Source: CALMEC01 sp963706315 (GTDB lineage Bacteria; Actinomycetota; Thermoleophilia; Miltoncostaeales; Miltoncostaeaceae). From it: a stretch of DNA of 64,000 bases. Made by a program: the position numbers and the translations under genes. The stretch's first letter is position 1, and the number at the start of each line of letters is the position of its first letter. Below the pieces are notes generated by a model. The model was not told where the DNA came from, did no database searches, and saw only the letters and a program-made list of their open reading frames with translations. Positions 7,961 through 15,682 of the stretch are shown piece after piece. Location: assembly GCA_963706315.1 (NCBI GenBank), contig CAVPMA010000015.1:62001-126000 (forward strand), read 5' to 3'.

Positions 7961-8236
7961 CGAATCTTCGACATCGATCCCCTCCCGCCCGCACCGGTGC
8001 CGTCCGCCGGCCGGGCACGGGCGGCACTGCAGCCGGGCGAGCCGCTCGATGTCGAGGTGCTCGGCGCCGGGCGCCAGGTCGCGCTCGTCGAGTCCGTGGA
8101 GGAGATGAGCTACCACGGCATCCCCGGCTTCGCATGGCGGGTCCGGCTTCGGCTTCCCGACGGCACCCGGGTCGAGGGGCTTCGCCTCCGCGACGGTCAC
8201 ACATGGTTCGCAGATCCCCGCGTGCACCCCGCCTGA
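7955..8236 (+). CDS. Hypothetical 93-residue protein
   Basis: I do not recognise this protein. From ATG 7955 it has a Pro-rich N-terminus (residues 8-17) and then a compact soluble part with beta-like pattern: LDVEVLGAG, VALVESVEEM, FAWRVRLRLPDGTRVEG, HTWFADPRVHP. The repeated short strands suggest a small beta-barrel. Its start lies within a perfect inverted repeat (7934-7960), which leaves no accessible Shine-Dalgarno sequence in the folded state. Confidence 0.6.
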   Translation: MTRIFDIDPLPPAPVPSAGRARAALQPGEPLDVEVLGAGRQVALVESVEEMSYHGIPGFAWRVRLRLPDGTRVEGLRLRDGHTWFADPRVHPA

Positions 8237-8336
8237 CGGCCCCGCCGGTTTGCACCCCGGAACCGCTCCTGATTTGATCGCCCGGAAGCGCATCCGGGCA
8301 ACCGGGCGCCACCCGCGACGAAAGGCCCACCGCACC

Positions 8337-8672
8337 GTGACGACGCTCATCGAGTTCCCCGCGGACGACCCGCCGCGCGCCAGGGCGTTCTGGGGCGGCC
8401 TGCTCGGCGTCGCGCTCGACGACCGCACCCCCGATCAGGGGCAGGGCTGGCAGGCGCAGCTGGGCGACGCGTCGCTCGGGCTGCACCCGCGCGGCGCCGG
8501 TCCCGGCGACCGGTTCTCGCTCCCCTACTTCGGCGTCGCGGATCTCCCCGCGGCCCTCGAGCGCGTCACGGCGCTCGGGGGCGAGGTGGTCCACCCGGGC
8601 GAGCGGTGGGCCGTCTGCCGGGACTCGGAGGGCAGTCCGTTCGGGCTCGCCCAGCTCGCTCCACCCCGGTAA
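8337..8672 (+). CDS. VOC/glyoxalase-like protein
   Basis: A 111-residue protein from GTG 8337. It has the vicinal-oxygen-chelate pattern: EFPADDPPRARAFWGGLLGV at the start, FGVADLPAALERVTALGGEV in the middle and a terminal D-S-E-G-S-P-F-G-LAQL segment. VOC proteins use paired beta-alpha-beta-beta-beta modules to bind metal for dioxygenase, isomerase or resistance roles. The substrate cannot be deduced. No clear ribosome binding site; the upstream in-frame extension to 8250 looks non-coding. Confidence 0.7.
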   Translation: MTTLIEFPADDPPRARAFWGGLLGVALDDRTPDQGQGWQAQLGDASLGLHPRGAGPGDRFSLPYFGVADLPAALERVTALGGEVVHPGERWAVCRDSEGSPFGLAQLAPPR

Positions 8673-8775
8673 CCGCCCATCGAAACCCGACCCCCGGGCC
8701 ACACGCCGGATCCGCTTCGGCGCTTCTGAACGGTCTGTCATCCTCCGAGGTCGAACTTCGAACGGACCAGGAGCC

Positions 8776-9606
8776 ATGAGCGAAACCATCCAGCGCGACG
8801 CGACCGACGGCGCGGCAGAGAACTTCACCAACACCGCGAAGGACTACGACGCCGTCGTCCGCCACAACATCGCCGGAGCGCGCAGGCTCGTGATGTCGCT
8901 GCCCGACGGCGACTACCGGCGGGTGCTGGACGTCGGGTGCGGCACCGGGTGGGCCGCGCTCGCAATGCTCGACCGGTTTCCCGAGATCGAGCACGTCACC
9001 GGCGTCGACCCGGCGGAGGGGATGCTTGCCGTCTTCAACGACAAGGTCGCCGAAATCGGCGACGGGACCGAGATCGAGCTTCGCAACGCGGACGTGATGT
9101 CGATGGGCCTGGAGGCGGAGAGCTACGACGCGGTGATCTCGTCGATGGCCATGCACTGGTTCCCCGACAAGCCGGGCGCGATGGTGGCGATGGCGCGGAC
9201 GCTGAAGCCGGGAGGCACGATCGGAATCCTCTGCTCCGGGCGCGGCGGCGAGCACGAGTTCCGCGAGGTCCTCGCCCGCATGGACCCCCCGCCGCCCAAG
9301 GAGTGGGACGCGGCGTTCGACGCGGTCCAGCGCGACATCGACGAGATGGAGCAGTACCTCGCCGGTGCCGGGCTCGAGCCCGTCGACGTGTGGATGGAGC
9401 GCCGCCTGCGCCGGACCTCCGCCGAGGCGTACCTCGAGCGGATGCGGGTCGTCGCGAGTCACATCTCGAGCGCGATCCTCACCGAGGAGGAGATCGCCGA
9501 GCTCATGGAGCGGGTGGCCGCCGGGATCCAGGCGGTCTCGGGTCCGCACGGCTTCGAGTACACGTTCACCAAGCTCTACGCGGTGGCGCGCAAGCCCGAG
9601 CGGTAA
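8776..9606 (+). CDS. Class I SAM-dependent methyltransferase
   Basis: A 276-residue protein; ATG 8776 is preceded by AGGAG at the right distance. SAM-binding motif I is VLDVGCGTGWAALAM (residues ~52-66), with an acidic GVDPAEGM after the second strand and a DAVISSMAMHWFPD motif near residue 125, followed by LKPGGTIGILC. This is the UbiE/Tam-like group acting on small molecules. The substrate is unknown. The gene stands alone between VOC-type and DoxX remnants. Confidence 0.8.
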   Translation: MSETIQRDATDGAAENFTNTAKDYDAVVRHNIAGARRLVMSLPDGDYRRVLDVGCGTGWAALAMLDRFPEIEHVTGVDPAEGMLAVFNDKVAEIGDGTEIELRNADVMSMGLEAESYDAVISSMAMHWFPDKPGAMVAMARTLKPGGTIGILCSGRGGEHEFREVLARMDPPPPKEWDAAFDAVQRDIDEMEQYLAGAGLEPVDVWMERRLRRTSAEAYLERMRVVASHISSAILTEEEIAELMERVAAGIQAVSGPHGFEYTFTKLYAVARKPER

Positions 9607-9681
9607 CCCGCGGCGTGTAACGGATGCGCACAGCGGGCGACCTACCCTTCAGGCCCCTGCCGATTGGACGAACCCTGACGC

Positions 9682-9958
9682 GCGTTCCTCGAGTTCGTCG
9701 GCGGGCTCATGCTCGTCGTCGGCGTCCTCACCCGGCCGGTCGCCGTCGCACTCGCCGGGAACATGCTAGGCGCGATCGTGACCGCGGGACGGATCGACGG
9801 CGGCCCGGTGCACCTCGGCCTCGCCCCGGCCTTGCTGGTGGCGATGCTCGTGCTGCTGAAGACCGGGGCCGGCGCCCGATCGATCGACGCACGCGCTTCC
9901 CGGTGGTTCGCGGGGCCGCGGACCCGTCTCCCCGAACATCTGACGAGCCGTGCCTACT
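9682..9958 (+). pseudogene. DoxX-family membrane protein remnant
   Basis: The reading FLEFVGGLMLVVGVLTRPVA is typical of the second helix of DoxX proteins (EFxGGLxLxLGLLTRxAA), followed by two more hydrophobic stretches (NMLGAIVTAG..., LAPALLVAMLVLL). An in-frame TGA at 9676-9678 precedes it directly and the first half of the domain is absent. The C-terminus runs without a stop over 100 nt into the opposite-strand gene. I therefore read this as a truncated gene. Confidence 0.55.
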
Positions 9959-10382
9959 CGCCGGAGGGCGGCAGCGAGATTGTGCCGTCCGCGTTCAGCG
10001 GAAAGCCCGGATTGTGCGCCACCTCCCACGGGTGCCCGTCGGGGTCGATGAAGATCCCGGAGTAGCCGCCGTAGAACGTGTCGCCCGGCTCGCGTCCGAT
10101 CACCGCGCCGGCGGCGCGGGCCTCGTCGATGACCCGGTCGACCTCCTCGCGGGTGGCCACGTTGTGGGCGAGGGTCACCCCGCCCCACCCGCCTCCGTCG
10201 GTGACCTCGCTGTCTGCCGCAAGCCGGTCGCGTCCCCACAGTGAGAACACCAGCCCTCCGGCCTGGAAGAAGGCCACGTCGTCGAGTGGAAGGTCGCATC
10301 GCCAGCCGAGCCGCTCGTAGAAGGCCCTTGCCGCGTCAACGTCGGCGACACCGAGGGTGATGAGCGAGACGCGCTGGTCCAT
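9954..10382 (-). CDS. VOC/glyoxalase family protein
   Basis: A 142-residue protein from ATG 10382. Two VOC modules are visible: VSLITLGVADVDAARAFYERLGW (residues 5-27) and a second half with EVDRVIDEARAAGAVIGREP and a conserved end SGIFIDPDGHPWEVAHNP, where the Glu is the usual metal ligand. Related proteins are annotated as glyoxalase or bleomycin-resistance-like; the true substrate is unknown. Confidence 0.8.
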   Translation of the reverse strand: MDQRVSLITLGVADVDAARAFYERLGWRCDLPLDDVAFFQAGGLVFSLWGRDRLAADSEVTDGGGWGGVTLAHNVATREEVDRVIDEARAAGAVIGREPGDTFYGGYSGIFIDPDGHPWEVAHNPGFPLNADGTISLPPSGE

Positions 10383-10579
10383 CAGCGGCCGCCCATCGAC
10401 TGCCCAAGCTCATTCAAGAGGTCCATTCTAAGTGTCTCACCCTTCCCGCTTGATGCGCCTCGGGATGACCGATCACCGTTGTAGGCCTCGAACCGTCCCC
10501 CGTCGCCCTTCCTGTGACTGTACCGGTCGACAGATCGCCTGTCGCCGTGGGTCGACACCCACCACTGACGCGGGTCAGC

Positions 10580-11015
10580 GGTCCGGCGTCGCGACCCATC
10601 CGGGCGCCACCGCGCGTGGGCCTCCCCGGGCGACGCAGACAGCAGCCAAGCTCAGGAACACCGGTACAACGAGGAACGCCCGGTGCGTGCCGACGACGTC
10701 CGCCAGCGCGCCGAGCACGAACGGACCGACGCCCACCGCCAACCCGACCGCCAGCGACGCCCGCGTCGCGGCGAGGTCGCACAGCACGAGACCCACGATC
10801 GCCGGCAGCGCCGCCGAGCTCAGCCAGACACGGCGAAGCCGGCCTCGGGATCGCGTTGCATTTCCCGCTGGGAGTGATGCGGGCGACCCGCACCTCGCCC
10901 GACCGCCTCGTGATGGTCCGGCTGACGTCCTGGTCCTCGCGCAGCAGCTGGATCGACGGCCCGAGCCCGTAGAGCACGTAGCCGTAGATGCCCGGCTGCA
11001 GATAGACCGGCCACG
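10580..11015 (-). pseudogene. MFS transporter remnant with internal deletion
   Basis: Two pieces of one family lie in order on the minus strand. The upstream piece (about 10900-11015) reads PVYLQPGIYGYVLYGLGPSI then QLLREDQDVSRT, the first helix and loop of an MFS permease. The second piece (about 10580-10840, another frame) reads RVWLSSAALPAIVGLVLCDL and GVGPFVLGALADVVGTHRAF, matching helices 10-11 with the GALAD-x2-G loop. Roughly 300 residues between them are missing and the frames differ. No ribosome binding site or clear start remains. The gene is broken beyond doubt if this family assignment is right. Confidence 0.6.
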
Positions 11016-11117
11016 TGTGCCGGTCGCGACCGAGGCTGCCCGTCGGCTGAGCTTTCGGGGACGCGCAGCCTCCGAACCCGCGCCGCGTCAGCCGCTCGAG
11101 ATGGCCGCGAGTGCGGG

Positions 11118-11354
11118 CTACGCGGCTTCGAGCATGCGGCCCGCGAACTCGTCGAGCGGCTCCTGCCGCCCGGACACGTTCCAGAGCACCTCGCACAGGG
11201 TCTCGTAACGCAGGCGGTCGGCCTCGCGCTGCGCCTTCGTCTTCTTCTTGGTCTTGCCGTTGTCCATCGGGATCAATTCCGCCAGCACCTCGGCCCGAAC
11301 CCCGGCCAGCATCCACTGAACCGTGTCCATCGGGTCGTACATCGCTTCGCCCAT
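11118..11354 (-). CDS. Small Lys-rich hypothetical protein
   Basis: A 78-residue protein with ATG at 11354 and an ideal AGGAGG 6 nt upstream, which makes it a convincing gene despite its size. The N-terminal half is amphipathic (YDPMDTVQWMLAGVRAEVLA), then a basic linker GKTKKKTKAQREADR (residues 33-47) precedes a second helical part ending EFAGRMLEAA. I do not recognise a family; DNA or RNA binding through the basic linker is a guess. The transcript would run on into the MFS remnant. Confidence 0.65.
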   Translation of the reverse strand: MGEAMYDPMDTVQWMLAGVRAEVLAELIPMDNGKTKKKTKAQREADRLRYETLCEVLWNVSGRQEPLDEFAGRMLEAA

Positions 11355-11563
11355 GGGAGCCTCCTCTCGTCGCGGGAACGCCAGTTGCCACCCGACCCGA
11401 CGATAGAGCGTTACCCCGCTTCCGCGGTGTGGCCCTCGGGCGAGTGTTGCCGCGCGGGGCGTTCGACAGGCGGCCCAACGGATGGGGGGCCGTGCCATTT
11501 TCGAGCTCGCTAGTCTCGGTGTCGTCGACCGGCACGCGTCGCCCGACGAGCCAAAGGAGCGCC

Positions 11564-11772
11564 ATGAGCGAGAAGTCGATCCACCGCTACCCGGGACGGC
11601 CGTCGAAGTGAGCTGGGACAAGCGCCTGTGCATCCACGTGGGCGAATGCACGCGGGCGCGCAGCCGTCGGGTGTGGCGCGGGGCGACGACGGCCCTCTGC
11701 CGCCGCGGCGGATCGGGCAACAAGCCGTTCTGCGACGGGCCGCACTCCAAGATCGGATTCACCGCCTCATGA
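11564..11772 (+). pseudogene. Remnant of a Fer4/CDGSH iron-sulfur protein
   Basis: From ATG 11564 the first codons read MSEKSIHRYPG and then stop (11609-11611). Shifting one base near 11597 gives TAVEVSWDKRLCIHVGECTR, the start of the divergent ferredoxin-like (DUF1271/Fer4_19) domain, and then directly CRRGGSGNKPFCDGPHSKIGF, the CDGSH zinc-finger signature. The intervening ~40 residues of the usual protein are missing and the second Cys of the C-x-C ligand pair is Arg. The product would not hold a normal [2Fe-2S] cluster. Its last codons overlap the next start (ATGA). Confidence 0.7.
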
Positions 11773-12059
11773 GCGAGTGCACGCATCTCGACATGATCGC
11801 CGTCGACGCGGTGCCGACCCGCGCCGGCGTTCCCGGCTGCGAGGACTGCCTCGCGATCGGCGGCGTGTGGGTCCACCTGCGCGTCTGCCTGACCTGCGGC
11901 AAGGTCGGCTGCTGCGACTCGTCCCCGAACCGGCACGCCAGCAGCCACGCCCGCGATGCGGAGCACCCGCTCGAACGCTCCATCGAGCCGGGCGAGGACT
12001 GGTGCTGGTGCGCCGTCGACGACGTGTACTTCGTCGTCGACCTGCCGGAGCTCGCGTGA
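11769..12059 (+). CDS. UBP-type zinc finger protein
   Basis: A 96-residue protein from ATG 11769, overlapping the previous stop by 4 nt. It carries the Znf_UBP pattern: GCEDCLAIGG (residues ~25-34), LRVCLTCGKVGCCDSSPNRHASSHA (~42-66) with Cys/His ligands, then a conserved EHPLERSIEPGEDWCWCAVDD end. In eukaryotes the fold binds ubiquitin; free-standing bacterial versions are common in actinobacteria and have no settled role. Another 4-nt GTGA overlap links it to the SIMPL gene. Confidence 0.85.
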   Translation: MSECTHLDMIAVDAVPTRAGVPGCEDCLAIGGVWVHLRVCLTCGKVGCCDSSPNRHASSHARDAEHPLERSIEPGEDWCWCAVDDVYFVVDLPELA

Positions 12060-12694
12060 CCCGCATGCCGCGGCCGCCCGGCATCACCGTGACCGGCCGC
12101 GCGACCCGGCGTGTGGTGCCCGACATCGCGACCTGGAGCGCCGCGGTCGAGGGCCGGGGCGAGACGCAGCGCGAGGCGTTCGCCGCCTGCTCGGCAAAGC
12201 TGTCGGAGCTCACGACGGCAGTGTCCGGCCGGGCGCCCGACGGCGCCGAGGTGTCGGCGGGCGGCATCTTCGTCCACCCCGAGTGGGACGAGCGCGGCAA
12301 GCGGCGGATCGGCTACCTCGCCGGGGCGACGGTGACGATCCGCGGCAGCCTCCAGATCGCCGGGGAGCTCGGCCAGGTCGCGCTCGACGCCGGGGCCGAT
12401 CCGCCTGGACGGCCCGACGTTCGAGATCGCGGGACGCTCGGCGATACGCGACGAGCTGCTCGCGGACGCCGTGGTCGCGTCCCGAGCCACGGCGGAGCGC
12501 GTGCGGCCGCCGCCGGCCGCTCGGTGGGCGCGGCCGTCCGGATCGACGATTCGCCTCACGACGCGCCGACCGGGTGGACGGGATACGCGCCGCGGGCGCA
12601 GGCCATGGAGGCCCAGGCGGATGCGCCGCCCCTGGCACCGGAGGCTCAGGAGCTCACGGCGACCGTGACTGTCACCTTCGAGCTGCTCGACTGA
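12056..12694 (+). CDS. SIMPL (DUF541) domain protein with two compensating frameshifts
   Basis: From GTG 12056, residues 1-115 follow the SIMPL pattern (GITVTGRATRRVVPDIATWS, later IGYLAGATVTIR). Between about 12400 and 12502 the open frame is Arg/Gly-rich nonsense, whereas the +1-shifted frame reads DRLDGPTFEIAGRSAIRDEL and ADAVVASRATAERV, as expected for the family. After 12502 the original frame is sensible again (GRSVGAAVRIDDS, ending ATVTVTFELLD). One extra base and one lost base thus cancel out, leaving a full-length ORF with ~33 scrambled residues in the core. SIMPL proteins are periplasmic or cytoplasmic stress-linked proteins of unclear role; no signal peptide is seen. Confidence 0.65.
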   Translation: MTRMPRPPGITVTGRATRRVVPDIATWSAAVEGRGETQREAFAACSAKLSELTTAVSGRAPDGAEVSAGGIFVHPEWDERGKRRIGYLAGATVTIRGSLQIAGELGQVALDAGADPPGRPDVRDRGTLGDTRRAARGRRGRVPSHGGARAAAAGRSVGAAVRIDDSPHDAPTGWTGYAPRAQAMEAQADAPPLAPEAQELTATVTVTFELLD

Positions 12695-12703
12695 CGGGCC
12701 CTC

Positions 12704-13420
12704 TCACCCGTCGACCGGACGCTCCGCTCGTGGAGGCCGCAGAACCGCGAACTGGTCGGTCACCTCGAGCGCGCGGACACGGAAGGTGAACTCGGCCGCC
12801 GGGCGGCCACCCACCGCGCCCGGCGCGCGCCGAGCGCCGGTGGGCACCAGCTCGCCCCGGCGCACCAGGACGCGTTGCAGGTTGGTCGCCGACACGGGGT
12901 GCCCCAGCGCAGCGACGTAGATGTCGCGCAGCTCCGAGATCGTGAATGTCGGGGGCGCGAGGGCGAAGCCGATGTTGGTGTAGGAGAGCTTGGCCCGCAG
13001 ACGCTCGCGCGCCGTCAGGATAATCGCGCCGTGGTCGAACGCGAGGTCCGGCAGCTCGTCGACCGGCCACCACGACGTGTCGGCCGGCAGCGCGGGATCG
13101 AGATCGGCGGCGACAAGCCCGAGGTACGCGGTGACCACCTGCCATTCGGAGGGATGCCGGTGAGGGTCGCTCCAGGTGCCGAGCTGCTCCATGTGGGCGA
13201 CCTCCCGGACGTCGACCTTCGACGCCAGGTGGCGGGTGATCGAGTCCTCAAGGCTCTCCCCCGGCGAGAGATAGCCGCCAGGTAACGCAAACGCACCGCG
13301 GAACGGGTCGCGTCCACGGCGCCACAGGAGTACCTGGAGCCGGCCGTCGCGCACCTGGAACACCACCGCGAGGCTGACCTGGTTCGCCGCCGGAAAGGCC
13401 GTGTCTGCTACACTTCGCAC
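12704..13420 (-). CDS. nrtR: NrtR-like Nudix-fold regulator of NAD synthesis
   Basis: A 238-residue protein, GTG start at 13420, immediately back to back with nadB (1 nt between start codons). The Nudix fold spans ~15-140: NQVSLAVVFQVRDGRLQVLL, then GGYLSPGESLEDSITRHLAS. In a true Nudix hydrolase the box is Gx5Ex7REUxEE; here REUxEE is RHLASKV, so the catalytic glutamates are missing. The C-terminal part (from ~160, ISELRDIYVAALGHPVSATNLQRVLVRRG) is the winged helix typical of NrtR. NrtR represses NAD genes and is released by ADP-ribose. Its position next to nadBCA supports the assignment. Confidence 0.8.
   Translation of the reverse strand: MRSVADTAFPAANQVSLAVVFQVRDGRLQVLLWRRGRDPFRGAFALPGGYLSPGESLEDSITRHLASKVDVREVAHMEQLGTWSDPHRHPSEWQVVTAYLGLVAADLDPALPADTSWWPVDELPDLAFDHGAIILTARERLRAKLSYTNIGFALAPPTFTISELRDIYVAALGHPVSATNLQRVLVRRGELVPTGARRAPGAVGGRPAAEFTFRVRALEVTDQFAVLRPPRAERPVDG
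13409..13414 (+). promoter_or_regulatory. Possible -10 element for a leaderless nadB transcript
   Basis: TACACT at 13409-13414 sits 7 nt before the nadB ATG at 13422, the right distance for transcription to begin at or next to the start codon. No good -35 is visible. Leaderless mRNAs are common in actinobacteria; this assignment is tentative. Confidence 0.3.
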
Positions 13421-13421
13421 A

Positions 13422-14855
13422 ATGTTTTCGACTCCTAGTCGCAAACTAGCGATCCCGTGGCGCCGACGCAAGGCGAACGCCCCCGTCATCGTCGTCGGAT
13501 CCGGCATCGCCGGCCTGCAGGCGGCCATCACCGCCGCCGCCGACGCCGACGTCCACCTCATCACCGCGGGGCCCGTCGACCACACGAACAGCTCCCGCGC
13601 GCAGGGCGGCATCGCCGCCGCGATGGGCGATGACGACCACCCCTCCCTGCACGAGCGGGACACGCATGCGGCCGGCCGGGGGATCTGCCGTCCGAGCGCC
13701 GTTCACTTGCTGGTCAACGATGCTCCCGCCCGCATCCGCGACCTGATCGACCTGGGGGTCGACTTCGAGGACGACCTCGGGCTCGAGGGCGGTCATTCCC
13801 GCAACCGGATCGTCCACGCGGGCGGAGCCGCCACCGGTGCGCACGTGGCCCGCGCGCTCGCCGCGCGCGCGATCGCCGACCCGCGCATCACGATCACCCA
13901 GGGACTTCGCGTGCGCGGCCTGTGGACCGCCGGCGGCGAGTGCTTCGGCGTCCTGACCGACACCGGCCCGGTGGCCGGCCGGGCCACGATCCTCGCGACC
14001 GGCGGCGCGGCCGGGCTGTGGTCGCGCACGACCAACGCACCGAGCGCCGTCGGTGGTGGGATCGCCGCCGCATACAAGGCGGGCGCCGCCGTCGCCGACA
14101 TGGAGTTCACGCAGTTCCACCCCACCGCCCTGGCCGGCACCTCGCTGCTGCTGACCGAAGCGCTGCGAGGCGCGGGGGCGGTGCTGCTCGACGAGCGCGG
14201 CCACCGCTTCATCGACGAGCTCGCGCCGCGGGACGTGGTTGCCCGCGCGATCAACGACCACGGCACCGCGCTGCTCGACCTGCGCCAGATCGACCGCGAC
14301 CGATTCGCCGGGCTGATGCACTCGATCGAGGAGTCGGGCTACGACCCGGCGCTCGTGCCGGTCCCCGTCGCCCCGGCGGCCCACTACTTCATCGGCGGGA
14401 TCGTGACCGACCTCGAGGGACGGACCGAGATCGCGCGCCTCTACGCGGCGGGTGAATGCGCATGCACGGGCATCCACGGCGCCAACCGGCTCGCCTCCAA
14501 CTCGCTCCTCGAATGTCTCGTGTTCGGACGGCGCGCCGCGATCGCCGCGGGGACCGAGACCGCTCCCGCGCCCCCCCGCCGGGCCCCCGAACCGCCGGCG
14601 ATGGAGCCGCGCCCCGACCCCGAGTTGCGCGGGGCCCTCTGGCGCGATGCCGGACTCGTCCGCGACGGGGCCGGGCTCGAGCAGCTCCTGGAGGCGCCAC
14701 ACACCCTCGTGCGGCTCATCGCCCAATCCGCGCTCAAGCGCGAGGAAAGCCGCGGCGTGCACTTCCGCGCCGACCATCCGTTCGAGGACGAGCATCTCGC
14801 GGGCCACATCGTCCAGCGGCGCAACGAGGATCCGGTGCTGGAACGATGGAACTGA
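13422..14855 (+). CDS. nadB: L-aspartate oxidase
   Basis: Oxidises L-aspartate to iminoaspartate, the first step of de novo NAD synthesis; 477 residues. The N-terminal FAD-binding Rossmann motif reads VIVVGSGIAGLQAAITAA (~20-37). The substrate-site signature NSSRAQGGIAAAMGDDD follows at ~58-74, HxTxLAG-type helix and flap residues (EFTQFHPTALAG) near 235, and the C-terminal GANRLASNSLLECLVFGRRAA near 350. Length is slightly short of the E. coli enzyme (540) because the C-terminal helical domain is reduced, as in many actinobacteria. No ribosome binding site precedes ATG 13422. It overlaps nadC by 10 nt. Confidence 0.93.
   Translation: MFSTPSRKLAIPWRRRKANAPVIVVGSGIAGLQAAITAAADADVHLITAGPVDHTNSSRAQGGIAAAMGDDDHPSLHERDTHAAGRGICRPSAVHLLVNDAPARIRDLIDLGVDFEDDLGLEGGHSRNRIVHAGGAATGAHVARALAARAIADPRITITQGLRVRGLWTAGGECFGVLTDTGPVAGRATILATGGAAGLWSRTTNAPSAVGGGIAAAYKAGAAVADMEFTQFHPTALAGTSLLLTEALRGAGAVLLDERGHRFIDELAPRDVVARAINDHGTALLDLRQIDRDRFAGLMHSIEESGYDPALVPVPVAPAAHYFIGGIVTDLEGRTEIARLYAAGECACTGIHGANRLASNSLLECLVFGRRAAIAAGTETAPAPPRRAPEPPAMEPRPDPELRGALWRDAGLVRDGAGLEQLLEAPHTLVRLIAQSALKREESRGVHFRADHPFEDEHLAGHIVQRRNEDPVLERWN
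13435..13449. promoter_or_regulatory. Candidate NrtR operator (CTAGT-N5-ACTAG)
   Basis: A perfect palindrome CTAGT CGCAA ACTAG lies 11 nt inside nadB, just downstream of the divergent nrtR/nadB starts. TAGT/ACTA half-sites are unusual in this GC-rich DNA and recall actinobacterial NrtR sites. Binding here would block early elongation of nadB. Confidence 0.45.
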
Positions 14856-15682
14856 CCCTCACCGGACTCGACGCCATCGTGGCGCTCGCCGTCGCCGAGG
14901 ACCTCGGCACGGGCGACGTCACCGGCGAGGCGATCATCCCGGCCGACACTCGGTGCACCGCCGCCGTGGTCGCGAAGCAGGACGGGGTCGTCGCGGGCAT
15001 CGGCCTCCTGGAGCACGTCTACCGGACGATCGACCCCGAGGTCGAGGTCACGCCGCTCGTCGCCGACGGGACTGCCGTGGACGCACCGCCTTTGCAGCTC
15101 GCCCGCGTCGAGGGCCCGGCGCGGGCCGTGCTGGCCGGGGAGCGCATCGCGCTCAACCTGCTCGGGCGCCTGAGCGGAGTCGCCACCGCGACGCGGGGGT
15201 ATGTGGACACCGTCGCAGGCACGGGCGTCGGCATCCTCGACACCCGCAAGACCATGCCGGGCCTGCGGGCGCTCGAGAAGTACGCGGTGGCCTGCGGCGG
15301 TGGCGTGAACCACCGCATGGGCCTGTACGACGCGTTCCTCATCAAGGACAACCACCTGCGCATCGCCGGCGGCGTGCTGCCTGCGATCGCGCTCGCCCGG
15401 GCTGCCCACCCCGACCTGCCGGTCACCGTCGAGGTCGAGGACCTCGCCCAGCTGCGCGACGCGCTCGCCGGGAGGGCGGAGCGGATCATGCTCGACAACA
15501 TGCCGCCGGCCGCGATGCGCGAGGCGGTCGCCGTCGTCGGCGGCCGGGCCGAGGTCGAGGCCTCGGGCGGCGTGACGCTGGCGAACGTCCGTGAGGTGGC
15601 CCTCACCGGCGTCGACGTGATCTCCGTCGGCGCGATCACCCATTCCGCGAACTGGTTCGACGTCTCATTGGAGGTCACGTGA
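14846..15682 (+). CDS. nadC: Nicotinate-nucleotide pyrophosphorylase (carboxylating)
   Basis: Quinolinate phosphoribosyltransferase: quinolinate plus PRPP gives nicotinate mononucleotide, CO2 and PPi; 278 residues, the usual size. Seen are the N-terminal EDLGTGDVT motif (~17-25), GERIALNLLGRLSGVAT (~98-114), the quinolinate-binding DTRKTMPGLRALEKYAV (~131-147), GGVNHRMGLYDAFLIKDNH (~151-169) and the barrel end EASGGVTLANV and ISVGAITHS. ATG 14846 overlaps nadB by 10 nt, and the stop overlaps the nadA GTG, so the three genes are one translationally coupled operon. Confidence 0.95.
   Translation: MELTLTGLDAIVALAVAEDLGTGDVTGEAIIPADTRCTAAVVAKQDGVVAGIGLLEHVYRTIDPEVEVTPLVADGTAVDAPPLQLARVEGPARAVLAGERIALNLLGRLSGVATATRGYVDTVAGTGVGILDTRKTMPGLRALEKYAVACGGGVNHRMGLYDAFLIKDNHLRIAGGVLPAIALARAAHPDLPVTVEVEDLAQLRDALAGRAERIMLDNMPPAAMREAVAVVGGRAEVEASGGVTLANVREVALTGVDVISVGAITHSANWFDVSLEVT

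Noticed and set aside
9676..9678. In-frame TGA before the DoxX remnant as a possible selenocysteine codon
   Set aside because: The sequence before the TGA in that frame does not resemble DoxX and no Cys is expected at this place in the family.
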